Position numbers and translations under genes: made by a program
The notes under the pieces: model-generated
Seen by the model: only the letters and a program-made list of their open reading frames with translations
What the model was told of the DNA's origin: nothing
Database searches by the model: none
Part shown: piece by piece, positions 1 to 6,714 of the stretch
Numbering within the stretch: the stretch's first letter is position 1
Layout of the letters: each line of letters opens with the position of its first letter
Assembly: GCA_903843315.1 (NCBI GenBank)
Contig: CAIMPQ010000037.1
Span: 1-8,371 of the forward strand
Source of the DNA: an uncultured beta proteobacterium
Lineage (GTDB): Bacteria > Pseudomonadota > Gammaproteobacteria > Burkholderiales > Burkholderiaceae
Direction of reading: 5' to 3'
Length of the DNA: 8,371 bases

Positions 1-1
1 C

Positions 2-241
2 CCAAGAGCGAACACATTGGGCTATCTCAAAAACTTGCAGCAAGCAACCGTTGCCACTCCAGACGAAACTCTAGAGTTTATTGAAAAACATCAACTCTAT
101 GAATCTGGCTGTGGAGCAATTGATGTATCACTTCTAGCCTCCACCCTGCTGTCGGAAAACGCCCTCATTTGGACTTTAGACAAACCTCTAGAAAGTCTTG
201 CAACTCAATTAGGCATTTCCTACAACCATCAATTTCATTGA
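2..241 (+). CDS. PIN-domain (VapC-like) ribonuclease toxin, C-terminal part, 5' end outside window
   Basis: The frame is open from the left edge, so this is the last 79 residues of a longer protein. A TTG at 17 could be read as a start, but it lies inside the fold and is unlikely to be used. The fragment fits the C-terminal half of a VapC-type PIN domain: an acidic residue in 'GAIDVSLLAS' (D41 of the fragment) and one in 'WTLDKPL' (D60) match the third and fourth metal-binding acidic positions of the family. The first two acidic positions, and any antitoxin gene, would lie to the left of the window. Such proteins are Mg2+-dependent RNases normally held inactive by a cognate antitoxin. The gene ends 20 bp before the convergent end of pepN. 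The family call is by motif and overall resemblance only; RNA target and activity cannot be judged. Confidence 0.75.
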   Translation, partial: PRANTLGYLKNLQQATVATPDETLEFIEKHQLYESGCGAIDVSLLASTLLSENALIWTLDKPLESLATQLGISYNHQFH

Positions 242-261
242 GTGTTTCGACTTCTGTGGTC

Positions 262-2871
262 TTAATTTCCCAGCGCTTTTCCTACTACTTCACGCACGTC
301 TGGAGATAGGGTAGAGCTAGCTGCTACACGCTCTAAGGCGGTCTTCATTTGATCTTGATAGGGTTGGGCAAATAAACGCCAGCGATCTAAGGCCCTAGCC
401 AAACGTGCGGCTATTTGCGGATTAACGGGATCTAAAGCAAGCACGCTATCAGCCCAAAACTCATAACCACTGCCATCCACCTGATGAAAACTTGCTGGAC
501 TATTAGCGCAGAAAGAATGGATCACACTGCGTACCCGATTTGGGTTGTTCAATTTAAATGCGGGATGCTCACGTAAGCGCTTTACATCACTCAAGGTAGT
601 TTCAAGGCCATCGACTGGTGGCCGACTGGATTGCAATCCAAACCACTTATCAATGACCAGGGCATCTTTTGCAAAGTGGTTGTAGAAATCAATCAGACAT
701 TGCTTAGCTTCTTTGGCACCATGAGTCACCAATGCAGCCAGAGCAGCGTAGCGATCCGTCATGTTGTCAGCAATCTGAAATTGATTGGCCGCCATCGGGG
801 CCCAAACTGCACCATTAGCCTCAAGCAGCATATTAAGGGCTAAATTTTTTAGACCCCGCTTGCCTGCACTTATGGCATCAGACTTAAATGGTCCCGGAGT
901 TTGCATTTGTTGATACAAGGCTGCCCACTCGAGCTGCAATTGCTTAGCGACTTCACGGCGGAAGGCGCGACGTGCTGTAAAGATTTTTTGTGGATCTACA
1001 CTAGCGCACTGCTCATACAGGTAGGACTCAGCAGGAAGTGTTAACGCAAGCTCTTTAAAAGCAGGATCTAAGTCAGCATCCGCTAAGAGCTCACGGTATG
1101 CCTGAATGAGTAACTTATCAGGTAAACGATGATTCAAAATCATTTGCATAGCCAGTTTTTGACCCGCCTCCCAGCGATTAAATGGATCATCATCGCTTGA
1201 GAATAGGGTTAATAAGTCTGCTTCACTTTGCTCAAAGTCTAAATTGATTGGGGCTGAGAAATCCCGATTAATTGAAAGCACTGGACGTTCGCTAATGTTG
1301 TCAAAGGTCCATGTTTGGCTTGCCTGTGTGAGCTCTAGCAATTGCTCCACTTGATCATTGGACTTGGTAATCAAGCGCATTTTCAACGGGATATGAAAAG
1401 GCTTTTTCTCCGGCTGACCAGGACTGGGAGCGCAAGTTTGACTTAAGGTGATTTGATATTGTTTTTTTGCGGCATCGTAATATTCTCGCACCTTCACTCG
1501 AGGGGTAGCTGCTTGGCTATACCAATTCTTAAACTGGGTGAGGTCTTTACCGTTCGCATCTGACATGGCCATTAAGAAATCATCACAAGTAACGGCTTGA
1601 CCATCATGGCGCTTGAAATATAAATCCATGCCCTTACGGAAACCAACTTTGCCAAGCAAAGTTTGATACATCCGCACCACTTCTGAGCCCTTCTCATACA
1701 CCGTTACGGTATAGAAGTTATTGATTTCTTGATATTCGTCTGGACGAATTGGGTGAGCCATTGGACCTGCATCTTCTGGAAATTGCAGTTGACGCAGTAA
1801 TCTCACATCCTCAATCCGCTTTACTGCCCTGCCCGATTCACTGCCCATCTGATCTGCAGAAAACTCTTGATCTCTAAATACGGTTAAACCTTCTTTGAGG
1901 GATAACTGAAACCAATCCTGGCAAGTTACACGATTACCGGTCCAGTTATGAAAATACTCATGGGCAACCACGCTCTCAATATTGGCAAAGTCTGCATCCG
2001 TAGCAGTTTCTGCTTGAGCGAGCACGTACTTGGTATTGAAAATGTTCAATCCCTTATTCTCCATGGCGCCCATATTGAAATCGCTCACTGCCACAATCAT
2101 GAAACGCTCCAAGTCCAACTCTAAGCCAAAGCGTTTTTCATCCCAATGAATCGAGGCAATGAGTGAATCCATCGCATGGCGAGTCTTTAGAAGATCGTGG
2201 GGTTCAACCCAAATCTGTAATAGCTTCTTAGCGCCACTGCTAGTGGTAATGGTTTCCTCAATACACTCTAGCTTGCCTGCTACCAATGCAAATAAATAGG
2301 ATGGTTTCGGAAAAGGGTCTTCCCAAGTAGCGCTGTGCCAGCCGTTTGGTAATTTTTCAGTTTTTAATAAATTGCCATTCGATAACAGCACTGGGCACTC
2401 TGCCTCAAGCGCCCGTAGTGTGACGCGGTAGCGTGCCATCACATCGGGGCGATCTAGAAAGTAAGTGATCTTTCTAAAACCTTCAGCCTCACACTGGGTG
2501 AAGAAGTTTCCATTCGAAACATACAAACCCATCAGAGAAGTATTTTTCTCTGGCACACAAACACAAATTATCTCGAGGATAAATTTATCTTTACCTTCAT
2601 TTGGTAATGAATGAATCGTCAGAAAATCTGGTGTTAATTCAAAATGGCGATGCGCTTCGCCATTAATGCGCAAGCTCACAAATTCAAGCTCTTGACCCAC
2701 TAAGACAAGTGGCGCGCCCACCTCAAAACTCTTACCAGGCAAGACCTCAATCCGACTCTTCACAATGGTGCGAGCAGGATTTAAGGCGATATCCAACTCT
2801 ACTTGGTCAAAGGTATAAACGGGTGGATGGTATTCGAGCCTACGAAAGCTCAGCGGCAGATCAGTTTTCAT
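262..2871 (-). CDS. pepN: Aminopeptidase N, M1-family zinc metallopeptidase
   Basis: The 869-residue product is almost the same length as E. coli PepN (870). It is a cytoplasmic zinc exopeptidase that removes N-terminal residues from peptides. The zinc site is complete: HEYFH at 304-308 (H304, H308, catalytic E305) and third ligand E327 in 'LSLKEGLT'. The substrate-recognition GAMEN motif is at 268-272, with E271 for the free amino group. Q126 and E128 in 'FTQCEAEGFR' correspond to the S1-site residues of the E. coli enzyme. Y392 in 'VYEKGSE' is the transition-state tyrosine. The layout is an N-terminal beta domain (about 1-195), a thermolysin-like domain (to about 445), a small beta domain, and a helical C-terminal half. 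No signal peptide is seen. No convincing Shine-Dalgarno sequence precedes the ATG, but the N-terminus aligns with family members. The gene follows the GDT1-family gene by 42 bp and is probably co-transcribed with it. Confidence 0.97.
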   Translation of the reverse strand: MKTDLPLSFRRLEYHPPVYTFDQVELDIALNPARTIVKSRIEVLPGKSFEVGAPLVLVGQELEFVSLRINGEAHRHFELTPDFLTIHSLPNEGKDKFILEIICVCVPEKNTSLMGLYVSNGNFFTQCEAEGFRKITYFLDRPDVMARYRVTLRALEAECPVLLSNGNLLKTEKLPNGWHSATWEDPFPKPSYLFALVAGKLECIEETITTSSGAKKLLQIWVEPHDLLKTRHAMDSLIASIHWDEKRFGLELDLERFMIVAVSDFNMGAMENKGLNIFNTKYVLAQAETATDADFANIESVVAHEYFHNWTGNRVTCQDWFQLSLKEGLTVFRDQEFSADQMGSESGRAVKRIEDVRLLRQLQFPEDAGPMAHPIRPDEYQEINNFYTVTVYEKGSEVVRMYQTLLGKVGFRKGMDLYFKRHDGQAVTCDDFLMAMSDANGKDLTQFKNWYSQAATPRVKVREYYDAAKKQYQITLSQTCAPSPGQPEKKPFHIPLKMRLITKSNDQVEQLLELTQASQTWTFDNISERPVLSINRDFSAPINLDFEQSEADLLTLFSSDDDPFNRWEAGQKLAMQMILNHRLPDKLLIQAYRELLADADLDPAFKELALTLPAESYLYEQCASVDPQKIFTARRAFRREVAKQLQLEWAALYQQMQTPGPFKSDAISAGKRGLKNLALNMLLEANGAVWAPMAANQFQIADNMTDRYAALAALVTHGAKEAKQCLIDFYNHFAKDALVIDKWFGLQSSRPPVDGLETTLSDVKRLREHPAFKLNNPNRVRSVIHSFCANSPASFHQVDGSGYEFWADSVLALDPVNPQIAARLARALDRWRLFAQPYQDQMKTALERVAASSTLSPDVREVVGKALGN

Positions 2872-2913
2872 CTGGATATTTTAAGTCGTGGCGTGCATGA
2901 ATGCTGGCGTTAC

Positions 2914-3489
2914 TTAAGTCCAAAGCAAAGTAGCAACACCGATAGCAATAAACGTCACTGCAGCAACGGCGTGCACCCACTTAATCGGCATTCGTTTAGT
3001 AAATTTCTGCCCAATCCAAACCGCTGGTGCATTAGCCAACATCATCCCCAATGTGGTGCCTACAGTAACCGAGAAGACATCTTCATAGCGAGCACCTAGG
3101 GCGATCGTGGCGATTTGCGTCTTATCGCCCATCTCAGCCAAGAAGAACAAACCTACCGTAAGAAGAAAGACTTGCAAGGCACGATCTGCTACTTTTGAAC
3201 CGGCAGCATCATCAATATGATCGGGCACTAAAAGCCAGAGACCGATCCCTAGAAAACTGAGGCCTAAAATCCAGCGCATCACATCTGGAGAGACTAAAGT
3301 AGTCAGCCAATGCCCCACTAGGGCGGCACAGGCGTGATTCGCGATCGTGGCTATGAAGATTCCGGCAATGATGGCCCCGGCTTGCTTGGGATAGCGGGCA
3401 GCCAACATTAGGGAAAGTAGCTGGGTTTTGTCGCCCATTTCAGCTAAAGCGACGACACCAGTGGAGAGAAGTAAGGCTGAAAGGTCCAT
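2914..3489 (-). CDS. GDT1/UPF0016 (TMEM165) family membrane cation exporter, probably Mn2+
   Basis: This 191-residue, very hydrophobic protein has the internal duplication typical of the GDT1/UPF0016 family. Each half carries the signature E-x-G-D-K-T: 'EMGDKT' at 17-22 and again at 119-124, each followed by a similar helix ending in 'ARY'. About six membrane helices are expected, with a short polar linker near 89-103. In this family the two acidic motifs form the cation path, and bacterial members export Mn2+ (and in some cases Ca2+) from the cytoplasm. Specificity cannot be read from the sequence; Mn2+ export is the best guess. The start is supported by the first signature lying about 17 residues in, as usual. 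There is no visible Shine-Dalgarno sequence before the ATG. It heads a probable operon with the metallopeptidase gene pepN and is divergent from the Fe-S/DUF3501 operon. Confidence 0.9.
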   Translation of the reverse strand: MDLSALLLSTGVVALAEMGDKTQLLSLMLAARYPKQAGAIIAGIFIATIANHACAALVGHWLTTLVSPDVMRWILGLSFLGIGLWLLVPDHIDDAAGSKVADRALQVFLLTVGLFFLAEMGDKTQIATIALGARYEDVFSVTVGTTLGMMLANAPAVWIGQKFTKRMPIKWVHAVAAVTFIAIGVATLLWT

Positions 3490-3498
3490 AAATTCAGT

Positions 3499-3528
3499 AA
3501 TTTAGGTATTTACTATCAAGATTGTTAA
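3499..3528 (-). promoter_or_regulatory. Possible sigma70-type promoter for the GDT1-family gene
   Basis: On the - strand, TTAACA (3528-3523) resembles a -35 box and TAAATT (3504-3499) resembles a -10 box, with 18 bp between them. Transcription would then begin only a few bases before the ATG at 3489, giving a leaderless or nearly leaderless message. That would fit the missing Shine-Dalgarno sequence. The region is AT-rich and such matches arise by chance, so this is weak. Confidence 0.22.
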
Positions 3529-3604
3529 TTAATACAATTTGGCTATTAAGCCCCATCGACCTACACTAGCATGCATATCAGCAGCAATGCTTTACCAAGG
3601 TTAT

Positions 3605-3610
3605 AGAGGA
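3605..3610 (+). promoter_or_regulatory. Ribosome binding site of the Fe-S oxidoreductase gene
   Basis: AGAGGA lies 5 bases before the ATG at 3616, a good Shine-Dalgarno match at suitable spacing. It fixes the start of the Fe-S protein. Confidence 0.7.
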
Positions 3611-3615
3611 CAAAA

Positions 3616-4953
3616 ATGACAACGCGTGAAGGTAGTTTAGAGGCTCCAACCCGCCACCCCCTAGATTGGAAGAATCCCGAGTTCTATGACAAGACCAATC
3701 TGGAAGCTGAAATGGAGCGCGTATTTGATCTTTGTCATGGCTGCCGCCGCTGTGTCAGCCTTTGCGGTTCATTCCCAACCTTATTTGATTTGGTTGATGC
3801 CACCCCAGATTTAGAGATGGAGCAGGTTAATAAGGCGGATTATCAGAAAGTGGTGGATCAGTGCTACCTCTGTGATGTTTGCTATATGACCAAATGTCCT
3901 TACGTTCCCCCACATCCATGGAACATTGATTTCCCCCATTTAATGTTGCGTGCCAAAGCAGTCAACTTCAAAGATGACAAAACCACTTTCCGTGACAAGT
4001 TACTTTCCTCTACGGATAAGTTAGGTTCTTTTGCTGGCATTCCCATCGTGACTCAGGCCGTGAATGCAGTAAATAAAACTGGTTTAGCTCGTCTCATGAT
4101 GGAAGGTGCACTTGGTGTTGATAAGGACGCATGGATTCCAGAATATGCACCCAAGACATTTCCACAGCTTGCTCAGAAATCGGATGCATGGGCAGTGGTG
4201 GATGGTAAGAAAACGCCAGGCAAAGTAGCGATCTATGCCACTTGCTACATTAATTACAATGAACCAGGTATTGGTCAAGATCTCATTAAGATTCTGAAAC
4301 ACAATCAGATTCCTTATGAATTAGTAGACAAGGAAGCTTGCTGCGGTATGCCTAAGCTGGAGTTAGGTGATTTAGAGTCTGTAGCGGAAAACAAAAAGAA
4401 GAATATTCCCAAGTTAGCAAAGCTGGCCCGCGAAGGGTATGCCATTTTGACCCCAATACCCTCTTGCACTCTAATGTTTAAGCAAGAGCTACCTCTGATG
4501 TTCCCAGATTGCGCTGACACCCAATTAGTCAAAGATGCTATGTGGGACCCCTTCGAATATTTTGTAGCCAGAAATTCAGATGGCTTACTCAAAAAAGAAT
4601 TTGTAAACGAGTTGGGGCACGTGAGTTATCACATGGCTTGTCATTCGCGAGTGCAAAATGTTGGTCAAAAAACGGCTGAAGCACTTCGCCTAGTGCCAGG
4701 CACTGAAGTGAATGTGGTGGAGCGTTGCTCTGGTCACTCCGGTACTTGGGGTGTCAAGAAAGAATTTCATGACACGGCAATGAAGATTGGTAAACCAGTA
4801 TTTAGGCGCATGGCAGAAGAAGAGCCAAACTACATTAGCTCGGATTGTCAGCTCGCAGGACACCATATAGAGCAAGGCATGGAGGAATTGGGTTTACCTA
4901 AATCGGAATTGGCTCATCCACTGACTCTGCTTGCTAAAGCATACGGTCTCTAA
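3616..4953 (+). CDS. Two-[4Fe-4S] CCG-domain Fe-S oxidoreductase (GlpC/HdrD-like)
   Basis: This 445-residue soluble protein has no signal peptide or membrane segment. It begins with two ferredoxin-type clusters: C40-x2-C43-x2-C46-x3-C50, and C83-x2-C86-x2-C89-x4-C94 followed by Pro. Two CCG-type (cysteine-rich, DUF224) domains follow. The first has C210 and C242-C243-G244, then C284. The second has C342, C371 in 'ERCSGHSG' and C411 in 'SDCQLAG', with serine where the usual second adjacent cysteine would be. This architecture is shared with GlpC and the HdrD/heterodisulfide reductase-related subunits, which pass electrons between a flavoprotein or thiol/disulfide site and a membrane or soluble acceptor. 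No flavoprotein partner gene is adjacent, so GlpC itself is unlikely. The DUF3501 gene follows after 41 bp and is a likely partner. Substrate and acceptor are unknown; the pair is often seen with rubrerythrin, suggesting peroxide or redox defence (inference). Confidence 0.9.
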   Translation: MTTREGSLEAPTRHPLDWKNPEFYDKTNLEAEMERVFDLCHGCRRCVSLCGSFPTLFDLVDATPDLEMEQVNKADYQKVVDQCYLCDVCYMTKCPYVPPHPWNIDFPHLMLRAKAVNFKDDKTTFRDKLLSSTDKLGSFAGIPIVTQAVNAVNKTGLARLMMEGALGVDKDAWIPEYAPKTFPQLAQKSDAWAVVDGKKTPGKVAIYATCYINYNEPGIGQDLIKILKHNQIPYELVDKEACCGMPKLELGDLESVAENKKKNIPKLAKLAREGYAILTPIPSCTLMFKQELPLMFPDCADTQLVKDAMWDPFEYFVARNSDGLLKKEFVNELGHVSYHMACHSRVQNVGQKTAEALRLVPGTEVNVVERCSGHSGTWGVKKEFHDTAMKIGKPVFRRMAEEEPNYISSDCQLAGHHIEQGMEELGLPKSELAHPLTLLAKAYGL

Positions 4954-4978
4954 TTAACTCAATCAGTAGAACAACATT

Positions 4979-4984
4979 AAGGAA
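4979..4984 (+). promoter_or_regulatory. Ribosome binding site of the DUF3501 gene
   Basis: AAGGAA is located 10 bases before the ATG at 4995. The spacing is slightly long, but no better start lies nearby, and the protein N-terminus beginning 'MGTITRDSL' looks natural. Confidence 0.5.
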
Positions 4985-4994
4985 TTATTGAAGT

Positions 4995-5579
4995 ATGGGA
5001 ACAATTACACGCGATAGCCTATTAAGCCTTGAGGCATATCACAAGGAGCGCCCCGCTTTCCGCGAGAAAGCAATTCAAGAGCGTCGTTTACGTACCGTTC
5101 ATCTTGGTGATCATCTCACGATGATTTTTGAGAATGAATTTTTGATGCGTTATCAAATACAAGAAATGCTGCGGGTGGAGAAGACTTATGAAGAAGATGG
5201 GATTCAGGATGAACTGAATGCCTATAACCCGCTAGTTCCAGATGGCTCCAATTTCAAAGCCACGATGATGTTGGAGTACCCCAATGAAGCGGATCGCAAA
5301 GTAGCGCTGGCTAAATTGGTTGGGATTGAACATCAAGTCTTCATTGAAGTAGAAGGCCAAGCTAGAGTGTATGCCGTTGCTGACGAAGACTTAGAGCGCT
5401 CGACTGCAGAAAAGACTTCTGCAGTCCATTTCATGCGCTTTGATCTCACTGAGGATATGAAAAGAGCTTTAAAGGCAGGCGCCCAGATGATGGTGGGTTG
5501 CGACCATAAGGGCTACCCTATGCATGTCCAAACCCTCCCACCTGAAACGCTTGCCTCTTTGGTCTCTGACTTAAGTTAA
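4995..5579 (+). CDS. DUF3501 family protein, partner of the Fe-S oxidoreductase
   Basis: This 194-residue soluble, charged protein is recognised as DUF3501 by its overall pattern. It has an N-terminal basic helix region rich in Arg/Lys/Glu (about 16-36), 'YQIQEMLRVE' (53-62), 'ELNAYNPLVPDG' (73-84), 'AVHFMRFDL' (143-151) and a C-terminal 'VGCDHKGYP' (167-175). The only cysteine, C169, lies next to D170 and H171, which could bind metal or be redox active; this is speculation. No enzymatic function is established for the family that I know of. The gene lies 41 bp after the Fe-S oxidoreductase gene in the same direction, and the two families commonly occur together. This suggests a complex or a shared pathway. 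It ends only 4 bp before the convergent end of ald. Confidence 0.88.
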   Translation: MGTITRDSLLSLEAYHKERPAFREKAIQERRLRTVHLGDHLTMIFENEFLMRYQIQEMLRVEKTYEEDGIQDELNAYNPLVPDGSNFKATMMLEYPNEADRKVALAKLVGIEHQVFIEVEGQARVYAVADEDLERSTAEKTSAVHFMRFDLTEDMKRALKAGAQMMVGCDHKGYPMHVQTLPPETLASLVSDLS

Positions 5580-5583
5580 ATAC

Positions 5584-6702
5584 CTAAGCCACTAATAGCT
5601 CATCGGCTGAAACAAAATCGAGCCGTTGAGCTTGTGCTACTGGCTCTGAAGTCAATACTCCCTTATGAACGCTTAGGCCATTACGCAAGTGATGGTCTAT
5701 TGATAAAGCCTGCATGACGCCTCGATTTGCCAGAGCCTCGACAAAGGGGTAGGTAGCATTTGTTAAGGCAAAGGTTGAAGTTCTAGCTACTGCTCCAGGC
5801 ATATTGGCGACGCAATAGTGCAAGACCCCGTCAACCAAAAATGTAGGGTCGGCGTGCGTTGTAGGTTTAGAGGTTTCGAAGCAACCGCCTTGATCAATCG
5901 CAACATCTACTACCACTGCGCCGTGCTTCATCTTTTTCACCATGGCACGCGTCACCAACTTCGGTGCAGCACCACCAGGCAGAAGTACTGCCCCAATGAC
6001 AACATCCGCTTCACATACTTCTTGCTCTATCAACAAATTATCGGAATAGAAGGTACGGACACGATTGCCATAAAACAGATCAATCTGTCGCAAACGATCG
6101 ATATCCCGATCAAAGATACACACATCAGCACCCATCCCAACAGCGATCTGTAAAGCGTTACGGCCCACCACCCCACCACCTAGAATGACAATCTTGGCAG
6201 GCGATACTCCAGGCACACCAGCCATCAGCACACCCAAGCCACCATGGGTTTTTTCTAAATGGGAAGCGGCTGCCTGAATCGACATTCGACCTGCGACTTC
6301 GCTCATCGGCGCTAGTAATGGCAATGCCCCATTCATGGCGGTAACCGTTTCATAAGCAATGCAAGTAGCGCCAGAATCAATTAAGGCCTTGGTTTGTTTT
6401 GGGTCTGGGGCGAGATGCAAATATGTAAATAGGATCTGATCTTCACGCAACATGGCACATTCTTGCGCTTGAGGTTCTTTAACTTTGACAATCATCTCCG
6501 CCTTTTGAAACACTTCTGCAGCGCTATTAATCAAGGTAGCGCCAGCAATTCGATAAGACTCGTCAGTTAAACCAATTTGCTCCCCTGCGCCACGTTGTAA
6601 TAAAACAGAATGTCCTTGTCTACAAAGACCGCTCACATTGCCTGGGGTTAAGCCAACCCGAAATTCATTATTTTTTATTTCTTGAGGTACGCCAATAATC
6701 AT
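5584..6702 (-). CDS. ald: L-alanine dehydrogenase (NAD+)
   Basis: The 372-residue enzyme catalyses reversible oxidative deamination of L-alanine to pyruvate, ammonium and NADH in the cytoplasm. The catalytic and substrate residues described for the Mycobacterium tuberculosis enzyme occur at the same numbers here: R15, K75, H96, S134 and D270. The Rossmann fold has the GGGVVG loop at 175-180 followed by an acidic residue at the end of the second strand (D198 in 'CIFDRD'), which favours NAD+ over NADP+. Length and start match the family ('MIIGVPQEIK'). A strong AGGAGA Shine-Dalgarno sequence lies 5 bases upstream of the ATG. The gene follows the amino acid permease gene by only 12 bp, so the operon probably serves alanine uptake and catabolism. 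Pyridine nucleotide transhydrogenase alpha subunit is a relative but is excluded by the conserved alanine-site residues and the length. Confidence 0.96.
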   Translation of the reverse strand: MIIGVPQEIKNNEFRVGLTPGNVSGLCRQGHSVLLQRGAGEQIGLTDESYRIAGATLINSAAEVFQKAEMIVKVKEPQAQECAMLREDQILFTYLHLAPDPKQTKALIDSGATCIAYETVTAMNGALPLLAPMSEVAGRMSIQAAASHLEKTHGGLGVLMAGVPGVSPAKIVILGGGVVGRNALQIAVGMGADVCIFDRDIDRLRQIDLFYGNRVRTFYSDNLLIEQEVCEADVVIGAVLLPGGAAPKLVTRAMVKKMKHGAVVVDVAIDQGGCFETSKPTTHADPTFLVDGVLHYCVANMPGAVARTSTFALTNATYPFVEALANRGVMQALSIDHHLRNGLSVHKGVLTSEPVAQAQRLDFVSADELLVA

Positions 6703-6707
6703 TGCTA

Positions 6708-6713
6708 TCTCCT
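6708..6713 (-). promoter_or_regulatory. Ribosome binding site of ald, adjoining the permease stop codon
   Basis: On the - strand AGGAGA lies 5 bases before the ald ATG and just after the permease TAA (6717-6715). A ribosome finishing the permease would be placed directly on this site, so translational coupling is likely. Confidence 0.75.
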
Positions 6714-6714
6714 T

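Larger units (their letters stand above)
3490..3615. other. Divergent intergenic regulatory region with several short dyads
   Basis: This 126-bp region must hold promoters for both the GDT1-family gene (leftward) and the Fe-S/DUF3501 operon (rightward). It contains an AT-rich dyad ATTGT-N8-ACAAT (3521-3538), which could be an operator. It also has a short inverted repeat GGCT-ATTA-AGCC (3541-3552) and an AGCAT...ATGCT repeat with a 14-base spacer (3568-3591) in the probable leader of the Fe-S gene. TACAAT at 3533-3538 is a possible rightward -10 box, but no good -35 accompanies it. No recognised riboswitch pattern was found. Confidence 0.4.

Noticed and set aside
2803..3099. 98-residue + strand open frame between pepN and the GDT1-family gene
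   Set aside because: It overlaps the antisense of two well-supported genes, has no family resemblance and has atypical composition, so it is a shadow frame.
3490..3615. yybP-ykoY manganese riboswitch upstream of the GDT1-family gene
   Set aside because: This riboswitch often precedes such genes, but the conserved loop sequences are not seen on the - strand and the possible promoter leaves no room for a leader.
3616..4953. Assignment of the Fe-S protein as GlpC of anaerobic glycerol-3-phosphate dehydrogenase
   Set aside because: No glpA or glpB flavoprotein genes adjoin it. The neighbour is DUF3501, and the second CCG motif is altered.
5818..6153. 111-residue + strand open frame inside ald
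   Set aside because: It lies fully antisense to a strongly conserved enzyme gene and its translation is rich in Cys, His and Arg without recognisable domains.
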